A stretch of DNA of 64,000 nt from Symsagittifera roscoffensis (Eukaryota > Xenacoelomorpha > Acoela > Convolutidae). This document shows positions 53,717 through 64,000 of this stretch, piece by piece. Location: NCBI RefSeq assembly GCF_963678635.1, contig NC_087071.1, positions 39,823,797 to 39,887,796 on the forward strand. Direction: 5' to 3'. The notes under the pieces are model-generated. The model made no database searches. It saw only the letters and a program-made list of their open reading frames with translations, and was not told the origin of the DNA. Position 1 is the first letter of the stretch. Each line of letters starts with the position of its first letter. A program made the translations under genes and the position numbers.

Positions 53717-54319
53717 TTGCGAATCCACAGTCGATGGAAGCGAAACAGAAAACACAACTTCAATCAACATGTTTCAAATCAAAATGAATACGAAAATATA
53801 AGAGAATCGAATTTTTACCAAAACAATAATTATTTCCTACTAAGTTTCTTCGACAAACGTAATCATCATAGACCAATAAAAAATAACACTGAAGAAGAAA
53901 TTCCAGAAAGTTCAAGAACAAATCATATCTATCAAAATACATCAAATAAAACGCAGTTACCCAAAGAAAAAATTTCGAAAATCCCATTTCTTTTAGAAAG
54001 TCCAAAAAACAAAGGCTTTCAAACACCAGACCTTGAAATTGATTTTTTATTAGATTCCGGAGCAGAATCAAACATAATAAACATTCCGAAATGGAATGAA
54101 ATACAAATATTACATCCGAAACTGAAATTTTTCAGAAAACCAAACAATTTAGCAACAGCACAAGGATCAAGTTTAACAATTTATGGAAAAATCCCACTCC
54201 TACTTGTTCCTACTAGAACTATGGAACAAAATAAACTTTTAAGCAAACTATTTAAACAAAAATTTCATATCACAGATATAAAACATAATATCGTTGTAAT
54301 ACCATTGATTACTAAATAA
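53717..54319 (+). pseudogene. Protease, copy 2
   Basis: As copy 1 with DSG intact (54053-54061), but the Gly of the NIVGIPLI motif is Val here (GTT for GGA at about 54295), which would damage the second conserved protease motif. Confidence 0.75.
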
Positions 54320-54958
54320 ATTCCCACTATGAATTTTTTAAACAGCAGAAAACCTTTATAAGACAAATATACGTGAAAGAAAATTACATCACTAACTTTT
54401 TTCAAAGATTAAACAAACAACCATCATTTTTCTCCAAATTCTACATTATATACAATCAAGAGGGGAAACACAAGCAGGTTATGTATACAACTATTCAAAA
54501 AAATAATTTAACTAATACAATCAAGAACATACAATTATACATGTCTGACCTTGAATTCAAAACAATTCATAATTGTTTCCGAGTAACAATCTCATCCATC
54601 AAATTTATGAAAAAAACAAACTCAGATAAAATTTTTTAGGTGTATAAAACAACTCTCCTTATAAAATAAACTTATGTCAAGGACACTTGGGTTATTGTAA
54701 AACTAAGGCAACAGTTTTTTCCACAATAGAAGTAGCATATAGAGTGATCAAAATTTTCGAACTACTAGATAAATGTCAATCAACAATTCTTAATGAAGAA
54801 TTATCAATCAATAATATAATAAGCAATGAAAAGCGCAACACAGACTATTTACGCGACTCCTAAATTTGATGTTGGAAAAGTAATTTCTCCACCACATTTA
54901 CCTCTAAAACCCGATGCAAATTCAAAAAACAACGATCAAGAAAAGTTCCAATTCACTT

Positions 54959-55693
54959 ACAAGATAAAGTGACTAGATCACTAGACATATTAGAACAATA
55001 CGAAATCATTTCCCCAGTAAATAAAGAAGAACAACCAAAAGGCAACACATTTATGAATCACGTTATTATTTTAGCAAAAGATGAATCACTGAAAGTAGTT
55101 CTAGACACAAGGTATCCCGATTCCCTCATTGGTGATTCTAAATTTTATTGGCCCATAGCACCAATTCAAGTAATTCTCACAAAAATTAACGCGTAAAATA
55201 CTTCACAACGACAGACGTGAACAGCCCATATAGTCAATTGCCACCAGATGAAAACCTATGGCGATGAACACATTTCGTTATTGGAAACCAACAATATGAA
55301 TTTAATAGACTATTCTATGCAATTTATTTAGGACCAGCAGCATTCTCAGCATTTATGAGTAAAAGTTTTCGACCACTCATAGTTAACAAAAATGCAATAA
55401 CAGATTTAGACGATGTTTTCATGCAATCACAAACAAAGGACGAATTGTTCATTATCTTAGAAAAAAATCACCAGATATTACTTCTAACCCGCGTAAAATT
55501 TTTTCTAACCCGCGTAAAATTCCTTGGACACATTAAAGAAAAAAACACTATAACACCAGTAAAATCACGCATAGACACAAATCAAAAAATCCAACCTCCC
55601 TCTAATAAAAAGAAGATACAAGAGTTCCTTGAAATGATAAATTTCTTATGTAGAAACGTACATGAAATGCAATTAAACTTAAGACCATTCTAA
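54959..55693 (+). pseudogene. Reverse transcriptase remnant, copy 2
   Basis: Identical layout to copy 1. A stop codon of copy 1 after PPD (TAA at about 46590) reads GAA here, so copy 1 carries a lesion copy 2 lacks. The early stop after motif fingers and the Tyr loss in the YxDD box are shared. Confidence 0.85.
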
Positions 55694-56053
55694 AACATTC
55701 TCAGGAAACAATACTTTTAAATTTTTCATCGAAGAATATTACATTTAACAAAAAATTTCTTCATGAGTAAAAAATTTTTCAAAATCTTTCAAAATTGCTA
55801 ATCAACAACCCACAAAACAGTCTTCGACGACTACAACATCTCAAGAATCTCCATCAACACCAACAAATAGTCAAAAATACCGTCCTTCATCATCAACAAT
55901 TTTTTTTTCAGGAAAATCCATACAAATTTGAAGAAAGACACTAACTTTTATCAGAACCTTTAGAACCTGTAGTTCGTCAAGAGCCTCTAAGCAAACTACA
56001 GTACAAATTCATATATAAAAAATACCCCCCTCTCCAACAAGACTTTAACAGAA

Positions 56054-56599
56054 TTGGGTTTTATTGTTTATTGGGGTTTTTTCAATTTTTTTTAGATTTA
56101 TATAGTCCGGTTGAGCTTTTCTTTTTGAGCATCTAAAGTATCTAATTTCTCTCCGTCTTGTTTTTTCTTTTGTCTCGATTGTTTCTTTGTTTTCAGTTTT
56201 TTATTTGATTTCAGTATGTCTTTTTTGTGGCCGCCTCCAGAATTAGTTCGTAGTTTGCGTGGTTTCCAATCGGTGACGCGAGGTCGTTAATGTCAAAAAA
56301 ATTTTGATCGTTCCTGGTTTGATTCATTTCATGGCCTCGAGGAATTCGCTGCAAGGTCATTTCCTTGAGCCCATAAAATTTTTGCAAATTTTTTTGTTAT
56401 CAAAAATCATGACGACTTTCTTTCTTATTTCCCTTGGTTTCCTCTGTTGACGAATTCATTGCGAATTTTGGTCTTTCTTTATCTTTTATAACATAGAGTT
56501 CGTAGGTACTTGGGTCCTTGACGCCTTTAAACGTGTCGACGTTTTTACAAGTGTCGGGCTTAGTGTGGTTTTTTCTCTACTTTGCAATGGCCCTTTTTT
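56054..56599 (-). other. Inverted internal segment, copy 2
   Basis: Copy of 47395-47940 with one T-run length difference near 56090 and a single substitution to its right. Confidence 0.6.
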
Positions 56600-57249
56600 C
56601 GTCCCTCAAGCTATCCTAGCCAAAATCAAAATACACCCGCAATAACAAGACAAACTATACACCCAAGACGAAATAGAAATTTTCAAACTCCCAGAGATCA
56701 TTTCAACATACCCTCGTCACCAATAGCAAACCCCCATCAAATTTGAAATCACACTAAAATAAAAGAACTTAATTCATCATCCTTTACGTCTAGTTCCACC
56801 AAATATAACAGCGCATACATTACTTCCCCAATTCATCACGACAGAAACTATCTATAATTATTATAGCTATACAAAAAGACATTTGGATATATAACATTCT
56901 TTGATCTATATTTAGGCCTATCTTACAAATGTGCTTTTTGAAAATATTTTCTTTCAAACCCTACAACTTTTTTTTCGGAACCCAAAAAGTCACAACAACT
57001 CTTCGCTCCGCACAGGACCCCAAAATCTACTAGTCTACAAAAGAAAACACTGCACAAATACGCAATAAAGCAAGTAACTCAATGTGAATCCGAACCACAA
57101 GAGTTTGAAACAACCAACATCATAGCCACATTTTACTCAAAAGTCCGAGCAACAACATAAACAGGATATAAATTCACAGCAACCTTTTCCGAGAAAAAGT
57201 CTATTGTTCTCAAGTTTCAAATGGAAATGAAATTAGACTCGATCACGAA

Positions 57250-57481
57250 TTAGCCTCCGGTAGCCTCCGGTACACAAACGTTTACATTCGGTGTGTGTAC
57301 CGGAGGCTAATTTAAGAATTTGTGGGTGATGAAAATGATCTTCATCGTGTGTATGTAAAGGTAGGTTATAACAGATTGAGTCTTTATTTGGTTGACAATA
57401 ACCTTGTGCGTTTTTATGAGAGTTTGCTGTAAACATTATTGGTTTGCGTGGCTTTTGGTTAAAAACCATTTCATTGATTGA
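57250..57481 (-). pseudogene. Inverted integrase C-terminal fragment, copy 2
   Basis: Identical to the fragment at 48591-48822, including its inverted-repeat end (57261-57276 against 57294-57309). Confidence 0.8.
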
Positions 57482-60290
57482 AGAAGATTGTAAAAACGAA
57501 CTTAGCCGATTAAAACTAACAACAAACAAAAGCACAAACAGAAAATTGGTAAATTTTGAAGTTTTCCTAGACTCTGCACATCAATCTGAGCTTGAAAAAT
57601 ACCAAGACCCTATATATTTAGACGACAAATATCTATTTCACGGCGCACCTGGACAATTAACGATTAACTCATGATCTCCATGATAAAAATTGGATACCAC
57701 ACATTGGTATCAATAACCCCTCAAATTGTAAAGCGGACACTAAAAATAAGGGATACTAAAAAAATTTTCGATTGGAAAATACAACTAGAAAAAGGACAAA
57801 TAGCACGAGATTTAAAAGATGACACAATACTTCATAAAGCAATACGACTTCCCTGTGAAAACTTCCAAGGATATTGTGATCCCACTACACGAACACAATT
57901 AACTAATGTTTGGTTCCCCGAAGACTCATGTACCAAATTTCAAGCGGCAAGAATACACGCTAGATTGACAAATTATCATCACAAATACTTCATTTAATCT
58001 ATTCCCTTTGAAAAGTAAACCCTGAAAAAGTTAGACAAAACGACTATGAATTCAAAAATACCCTCAATATAGAAAACAAGTTGTTACGTTTTCAAATCTA
58101 CTCAGAAACAGAACTCGCTTGCAAATATAGCACACCACTTTATAAAACACAATACTGAGAAAATCTTGTCGAATACGAACAAGGTTTCGATATGAACACC
58201 GGAAAACTAGTAATTATCGATTACTTAACACATCACCCTTCAAATCAAGACGAACACTCATACGTACCAGTCACACTTCTCAAAAACACAGGAATAACTG
58301 GTGGAAAAGTTAAATCACAAGACAAAAGTAGTAAACGTTTACAAGAACTATCACTCATGAACAACACCTATTTTGGTACAATTCACTACTACATTCACTT
58401 AGACATGAAATTAGACTACACAAAAAGTAGAATTTTTCTTGAAATGTCTTTTTCAGAACTAGAAACACTTTATCATGTATGTGAACTTGAACGTACACAA
58501 ATCTTACAGCCACCTGCACTTGTAGTACTAAAAATAAATCATGCAGGATACTTATTATCATGAAATAGATCCAATTATGAAGGATTAAAAAAAGTATTAT
58601 GAAGGAAATATACTATGGTATTACACCTGTACAAAAAAAGCATCATTATACGTTTTTGAAGAAAAAAGATGTTACAAAAGAATCCCCACGTTCTACAAAA
58701 TTAAAGTACATCTTGTTGACACACTCTCATGAAGAATTTATTGTTGGGATAAAGCTTTCCCATGTGGATCACAAAACAGTCACAATGATGAACCATTCAA
58801 CCCTGATGAAGATAAATATTACCTCCTTACACCATACCCTACACTTTTGCAACCATTAAAGAAATTCTCACCGGAAAGTATTAGAGCTTTTGCCCGAAAC
58901 CCTAATATCGACTTACAATCAATAGAAATAATACTCGAAATCAGGCGTTCGTTTAACAATTTGAATCAACTTCACTCTATCAATTTGAACTGGATAACTT
59001 TGAAACACTTCAACGACAAATTTAGCACTCTCAATCACTAAGTATTCACCAACTCTCAAAGGCTATCACATCATCAGACTCCTGAAATCATTTTGAACTG
59101 AAAAACGATCTCACAGAGTCTTTAAACGAAAATTTCCTTACAGCCCCTTTCCTACTAACGAGCCAGCTCAATCATTCACAACTCATCCACTCCACACTAA
59201 CACCAAAGATTTTCTTCAAGTTTGTCTACCATTCTCCCACACCAAACTTATTTTCACTCAAATCCTAACAATGATCAACCTAATTATGTAAACGAACATG
59301 TATTATACCCCACGCTTTCATGGACTACAATCTATCACTTTAGTTACCCACTATCACTACCACTATATAGCACTCCCGACGATAACGAATTGTGCCATAC
59401 TCGACTCTAACATCTAACAACAGCCCTGACTGAAAAACAATTCACTATCATCGGATACAATCAAACGCTCAACAGATTCAACGCACTAAAAGCCAACAGA
59501 TTTTCCATCGACCACTATGATCAATCTTTAACACGAGCAAGCGAAGATACCTTCCTAGATGACGACCCAAATACTAACCTTCAGTTCACCGAAAAAATTT
59601 TCAATAAACCACGATTTGTTTTTGCTCTAAATAGCATGAATAAAAAATTCGACCACGTCATTTCAGCCGTACTTCGCGATACACAAGCCTACGACTCATA
59701 CTTTAACAAAGTCAACCATTTTTCACTAACCGTTAATTTCCTAACACCAAAAGACCTTGATTTACACTGTTCACACGACATCATGTTACGCACTCAAACA
59801 CTTACTATTAATTTATCCAACCCCACTATACGACTAACACATCATCATGAAACTTACATCACCGATTTCAATTTAATAACTCAAAATAGACTTCACCATT
59901 CTTTCTAAACTGCACATATTGCATCAAAAAACTAACATGCAAGGAATCATCCGTAACTAAGATCCCATCAGACAAGTGAATATATTCTGCCCACTAACCA
60001 AAACCTTCAACGTTGACGAATCCCGACCACTAATTGTCCCACACTAATATATACAGCCCGTCGGAAATCCCGATCCGAGAATATACCCATAATAGTAAAA
60101 ATAATCACTTTATAACCACATTCAAAACACACCGTATGAATTCTCACCAAGCACTGAAGAGCACAAGATCATTAAAGCACTCGAATTGCTTTGGCCCCTT
60201 CTTCAAACTAAATACATCACTCGCCTACTAGCTAAACCTCTAACATCATCAGACATCATCCACGACGTCTTTCCCATGCATTTTTCGCTG
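57482..60290 (+). pseudogene. Env-like region, copy 2, with its unique C-terminal end
   Basis: Same frames as copy 1; the frame 59636-59905 (FDHVISAVLRDTQAYDSYFN) is in one phase here because one A is missing relative to copy 1. Beyond 59917 the sequence continues as env-like end to about 60290, matching 3990-4450 of element A, so only this copy has the authentic 3' junction. Confidence 0.5.
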
Positions 60291-61885
60291 ATGAGTACGT
60301 AAGAAGGAATTAAATTTTTTATACTAATAACTTAGAACAAAAACTAACCAATTTTTATAAGGGTTTCTTTTTTCTTTAGCCTTCATTGCACAATCATCTA
60401 AAACAAGAAAAATAATTAAAAAAATGAAAACTCCCTTCTAAAAATATAGGATTCGTATTAACAAATCGCAAATATAATTAATATGAAGAATTGAAACTTA
60501 CCCAAAACAGCAAAAATTTGATAAATTTTCCTCAATGCAGTGAAATAATTTTCAACAAGCAGTAAATTTATCAATTTAACTCCCCAAAAGCCGTAAAATT
60601 GATATTTCAGTTAGTAAATTCATTTAAAAAAGCAGATAATATCAAAGTAATACTAACCTTTTCAAAGACGCTTCTTTAAGATTTAAAATCATTCACTCGC
60701 CCATAATTTTATCCACAATCGCACAGCTCGTCCACGAAGAATTGTTTAAAATAATGAATTCTAGTTGAAAATTTAACTGATAACAACTCTAACCAGTTTT
60801 CACACGTTTCAAACTTTACTTTAACCCAGTTGAAAGGAATTATATAGTAAGCTAAACCAACCAACGCAGCTTAATAACGCCACAAACCACAACCTATTAG
60901 CATGACTAAGAAAAGAAAACCCACAGAACACAAACCAGATTGAAGCCAGCTCAAAACTGGATAAATTATTTTTTTGAAAATTTAACACAAACAAACAAAA
61001 CACAAAAAAATGTAGGAGAAGCCCAAACCAAACGATTTGATTTTTGAGAAAAGGACACAACCGAAACAAAAGGGCGACAACAACTAATAAAAAAACAGGA
61101 ACAAAAGGTTGACACAAAAAGAGACTCTGTAAAAAAAGACCATAAAAATTAACCCACTTCTGGCCTAACCCACCAGAACGAAGACGCCTGGAAGTACATG
61201 CCAACCCTGTGCACTACAGCATTCCGTCAATTTTTGATAAGAGAGGCTCTAGGGTGAGCAACTCTTAAAAAAACTGATCTAAACTAAGAACGCTTTTGCG
61301 ATAACCATTAAAAAAAATCATGACTAAAAAAAACTAACAAAGAAATTTATATCTGTAAACAATAAAATGCAGTATAGATAGATTTCTTAAGGCCCAAAGA
61401 CAAGCAGCAAAGAAGTTGACGACCAATCACACTCCAACTACGAAATGGCAACTATACCCAATTTGCTTCAAACAGTCACTACCCTTTAAGGATTTAAAGT
61501 ACGAATCAGCATCGCAGCATAGGAAACCCATTGAACCAGACCAATGGCCATCTCGATGTTGAATACACGTATAAATCCTAGTCTCTTGGCACTTCATGCG
61601 AAAAAGTCAAACTTCAAGTCAAACTTCTAACTTAACGAAATCAATACTTCATTGCAACCGATCAGAATTCTTGACACAATCTCTCAAGACTACCACGATC
61701 AACGAGACCCACTAAGAAAAAAGAATATGACAAACTTCACTCGTCAGAGACCATCAAAAACACTTCTTCCTTTTTCAAAAATCCAATGCTCTTGCCTATG
61801 CCAAAATTTAAAAGAGAGAACAACATCGTTCATCCTTCACTACATTAATCAATTAAAATCTAAAACTCTCTAAACCCCGGATGTG
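60291..61885 (+). other. 3' untranslated region of element B
   Basis: No gene. 60600-61700 is similar to 4800-5560 of element A. A minus-strand frame at 60821-61204 (127 codons, very rich in Phe/Leu/Cys) is antisense to this A-rich DNA and not considered a gene. It ends CTAAACCCCGGATGTG before the LTR; no polypurine tract is visible. Confidence 0.55.
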
Positions 61886-62257
61886 TGCAATCAGTTCTAA
61901 ACTAGTAATTTATAATTGTTTATAAATATGATACTCTTTTTCTATAAGACATTCCTAACTAAAAAATCATATTCCATCACTAACAATCACACTTATTTGT
62001 AAGTGCTGAAACTACTTGTAGTTGCAGCACCAGAGCAATTTGAATTAAACTTAGAAAACAGTTGTTCTCTCCTTCGAGAAACTGACTCGCAAATACCAGT
62101 ATGCACTAGATCTATTGAGACAGGAGATGTAAGAGTAAGATTAAGATTGGTTTTAGACTAAGAAGTTGCACGAATCTATCCGGCCGAAAATAAGACAAAC
62201 AGACGGTGTACCTTATCTGAAATTACTCTCTGAGTATAGCCTAAAAGACTTAACTCA
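61886..62257 (+). repeat. 3' LTR of element B (372 bp)
   Basis: TGCAATCAGTTC...ACTTAACTCA. It is about 30 bp longer than the 5' LTR because of an added GTAAGTGCTGAAACTACTTG segment near 61998; the core lacks a few bases (ATAGCGTGAC is missing after AAAATAAG). Followed by TCAG, the right candidate target duplicate. Confidence 0.8.
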
Positions 62258-62910
62258 TCAGGTTGCTTCAAATCGCCGCAGAAATTTCTGAATTCCCTCC
62301 TGAGAGTTTTTTCTTTTTTTAAAAATTACCCCTTGTTAACTATTCTGAAGATTGAATTGTTTCAGATGTTCATAGAAGGCGATAAACTGTCATTTTGTTT
62401 CGGCGGTTGCTTAGACAATTTTTAGTCTGTTCGCTTTGTAAATATTAGGTCTACACTTTATCACAAAGATCACATAATCGCCAAGCACTCTGAAAGAGCC
62501 AATAGGCTTTGTTGGGCTTACAATTTAAAAATTGGATTTTTTTATCCGAACACTGTTTTCGTCTGATTTTTTGAATCAAAATCTGATTGTTAAGTAACCA
62601 CACTGCGTGCTCACTTAGAGCTTAGTTTTTTATTATGAATCTCTCAACACAAAAGCAAACTGTGTGTAACAAGCTCTTAAACGCAATAACAATAGTTTTA
62701 TATCGAAGATTGGTATACATGTAAGTATCAAACGGAAAATAGAACACATGAGCTTAACCATAAAAGTAATTTTTTGCTTAAACAACTAATAACAATATTG
62801 TTGACTATAACATTGTTTTCTCGCAAAAAAGAGCACATTGATTTACAAATTTTATCTATATATCTGTTTTGATGTAAGCTTGATGTAAAATTGTTAGAAA
62901 AGTTAAAAAC
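62258..62910 (+). other. Upstream region of the terminal coiled-coil gene
   Basis: Noncoding, T-rich, no transposon sequence recognised after the TCAG at 62258-62261. It must contain the promoter and 5' leader of the gene beginning at 62911; no clear TATA box close to a start site was singled out. Element B is therefore inserted about 650 bp upstream of this gene. Confidence 0.45.
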
Positions 62911-64000
62911 ATGGACAAATCAATTGATAACTTGAGCAACGCTGAAAGCGAAATGACTTCGGCTACAGATGACGAATTGCAAATTATCAGCTCACGAGCG
63001 GCCGAAATTCAACGACAGTTCAGAAGCGAACTCAAATCACTAGACGAGAAACGAAAACACTCGCGGCGAAAGCCGAAACAAACCGATGAGTTAAATTCGT
63101 CAACTTCTTCAATTTCAGAAAGCTCGTCTCGGCTGTTTCCTAAAATGGATATCATCCAATCAGATCTGAATAGTTTGAACCAACTTCTAGCCAATCGGAT
63201 TCAAGAAACAACGGCTGAAAGAGTATCATTCGCACGACCAAAGTCAGCTCTAAGCCAATCATATCATAGCAAATACGATCAAGTCATAGAAAATGAGGAC
63301 AACGAGACAATGACTGCTTTAGACGACGCGATTCAGAAATCTCTAGAACGAATTAAGCGAAACATGCGAATCAAAGGTGACGATGATTTCACTGAAAGTT
63401 CGTCTACAATTCTGGACAGAACAAAAACTCCAGTAAATGAAATTCTAAAACAACCAGCTGCTAACCAAGGTCAAGTGTCCAATAATATAGGAGATCAAAA
63501 TACTCAAAATTTGACTTCGGATCAATTTGTGAGCGCTATCAGAAAGGAAAAAGCTGAATTTACTGATAATTTGGAACACGAAAACTTCAAACGAAGAGTG
63601 AATTTGCTGAAATATGAATTGGAAGCTGAACAAAAGTCTTCAAGTGCTAAAATAACAGTTCTAAGCGAAGAGCTTAAAACCAACAAAGGTCTTCTTGATC
63701 AGTCTTCACGAAAGATATATGAGCTCGAGCAAGAATTATCGGCTCTTAATGAGCGTTTGGAAGTCGAAATTGGGAAAAATTTTGAGCTGAATCAAACTCT
63801 CAAAAACAAAGTAGGGTACTTAGTCAACGAAATTGATAACTTCAAAGTATTCGAACGAGATGTCGAGAAAAAGTTGGAAGAAAAATCAAAGAAAATTGAC
63901 GAATTGAACGAGGAAAATCGTCAAAAACACGAAGAAAACGAAAGCTTGAAGGAAGCGTATGCTAAACAACTTTCGAGTTTGAAAGACGACTTAGCTGCTG
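62911..64000 (+). CDS. Large coiled-coil protein, N-terminal 363 codons (continues beyond window)
   Basis: ATG at 62911 (AAAAACATGG, good context) opens a frame that stays open to the window end without intron or stop. Residues 1-160 are hydrophilic and Ser-rich, probably disordered (MDKSIDNLSNAESEMTSATD; a Lys/Arg cluster near 45-55; SSTSSISESSSR). From about 215 to the end a continuous coiled coil with heptad Leu pattern follows (for example ELEQELSALNERLEVEIGK, KKLEEKSKKIDELNEENRQK). Codon use is far less A/T-skewed than the transposons. A disordered acidic/basic head before a long coiled coil is typical of centrosomal, ciliary-rootlet or cytoskeletal proteins, but no family signature lets me name it. 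Confidence 0.9.
   Translation, partial: MDKSIDNLSNAESEMTSATDDELQIISSRAAEIQRQFRSELKSLDEKRKHSRRKPKQTDELNSSTSSISESSSRLFPKMDIIQSDLNSLNQLLANRIQETTAERVSFARPKSALSQSYHSKYDQVIENEDNETMTALDDAIQKSLERIKRNMRIKGDDDFTESSSTILDRTKTPVNEILKQPAANQGQVSNNIGDQNTQNLTSDQFVSAIRKEKAEFTDNLEHENFKRRVNLLKYELEAEQKSSSAKITVLSEELKTNKGLLDQSSRKIYELEQELSALNERLEVEIGKNFELNQTLKNKVGYLVNEIDNFKVFERDVEKKLEEKSKKIDELNEENRQKHEENESLKEAYAKQLSSLKDDLAA

Larger units (their letters stand above)
51258..59917 (+). repeat. 8.66-kb tandem duplication, copy 2
   Basis: Matches copy 1 at an offset of 8660 bp, falling to 8659 after an A-run at about 54500 and 8658 after one at 59646, with about 25 differences in total by eye (some of them homopolymer length). 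Ends ...CTTTCTAAACTGCACAT; the following sequence continues the env-like end, found once only. Confidence 0.95.
39799..62257 (+). mobile_element. Element B: 22.5-kb env-bearing LTR retroelement with an internal 8.66-kb tandem duplication, inactive
   Basis: LTRs at 39799-40140 and 61886-62257 share their start (TG...CAGTTC), core and end (...ACTCA). TCAG flanks both sides (39795-39798; 62258-62261), a 4-bp target duplication as usual for Ty3/Gypsy elements. Inside, on the plus strand: candidate primer-binding site, leader, gag-like, protease, RT, env-like, 3' untranslated region. RNase H and a sense integrase are missing; instead an inverted integrase piece lies between RT and env. Without the duplication the element would be about 13.8 kb, still long. 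Every ORF carries stops or frameshifts, so it can only move with help from another copy. Confidence 0.85.

Noticed and set aside
60821-61204. 127-residue minus-strand ORF very rich in Phe, Leu and Cys, with membrane-like segments
   Set aside because: Antisense of the A-rich 3' untranslated region of element B; the related region of element A (about 4980-5500) does not keep a corresponding frame.

Overview
This window is animal (metazoan) nuclear DNA from a strongly A+T-rich genome. Evidence: split genes with GT..AG introns and pyrimidine-rich TTTTCAG/TTTTTAG acceptors, long coiled-coil reading frames without bacterial ribosome-binding sites, Ty3/Gypsy-type LTR retroelements and a Polinton/Maverick-type DNA element. 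I cannot fix the phylum from the sequence. No rRNA, tRNA or CRISPR array was recognised. Most of the window is transposon-derived, and most short reading frames are fragments or antisense shadows of broken elements.

Layout. 1-6.3 kb: 3' part of a decayed LTR retroelement (element A: integrase, env-like ORF, 3' LTR), followed at 6.1-9.0 kb by a duplicated LTR-plus-flank block. 9.1-13.6 kb: a plus-strand split gene for an alpha-helical/coiled-coil protein whose last exon encodes about 588 codons. 13.6-16.2 kb: noncoding DNA with an old tandem duplication. 16.3-18.9 kb: remains of a second Ty3/Gypsy element on the minus strand (integrase, RNase H, RT). 18.9-21.0 kb: repeats and noncoding DNA. 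21.04-29.69 kb: a complete but decayed Polinton-like element with about 0.38-kb terminal inverted repeats (TIRs), a broken protein-primed-type DNA polymerase B gene at its right end, several unrecognised small ORFs and unusual arrays of transcription-factor motifs. 30.3-32.0 kb: a minus-strand split gene for an unrecognised helical protein. 32.1-39.8 kb: scattered exon-like ORFs, minisatellites and an inverted LTR fragment. 39.8-62.26 kb: a second, very large LTR element (B), with LTRs of 342 and 372 bp and a candidate TCAG target duplication; its body contains an 8.66-kb tandem duplication (about 99.7% identical by eye), inverted internal pieces, and gag-, protease-, RT- and env-like remnants. 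62.9-64.0 kb: 5' part of a large coiled-coil gene that runs off the window.

Most notable. The Polinton-like element carries three differently built candidate promoters. One is a six-copy array of perfect palindromic CRE sites (TGACGTCA) spaced 37/23/37/23/37 bp, ending 8 bp before a TATAAAT box; a degenerate copy of this array sits directly against the polymerase gene. The second has an AP-1 site, three perfect CArG boxes (CC(A/T)6GG) and a TATATAAG box. The third region holds six CCAAT-like motifs about 40 bp apart. This suggests an element, or the virus-like ancestor of one, that used host immediate-early signalling (CREB/ATF, SRF, AP-1, NF-Y) to drive separate transcription units. I know of no description of this for Polintons, but I could not search.

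Reliability. Two host genes show one-base frame breaks at A7-A9 homopolymers, and the two copies of the 8.66-kb duplication differ partly in homopolymer length. Uncorrected long-read indels are therefore a real alternative to pseudogenisation.
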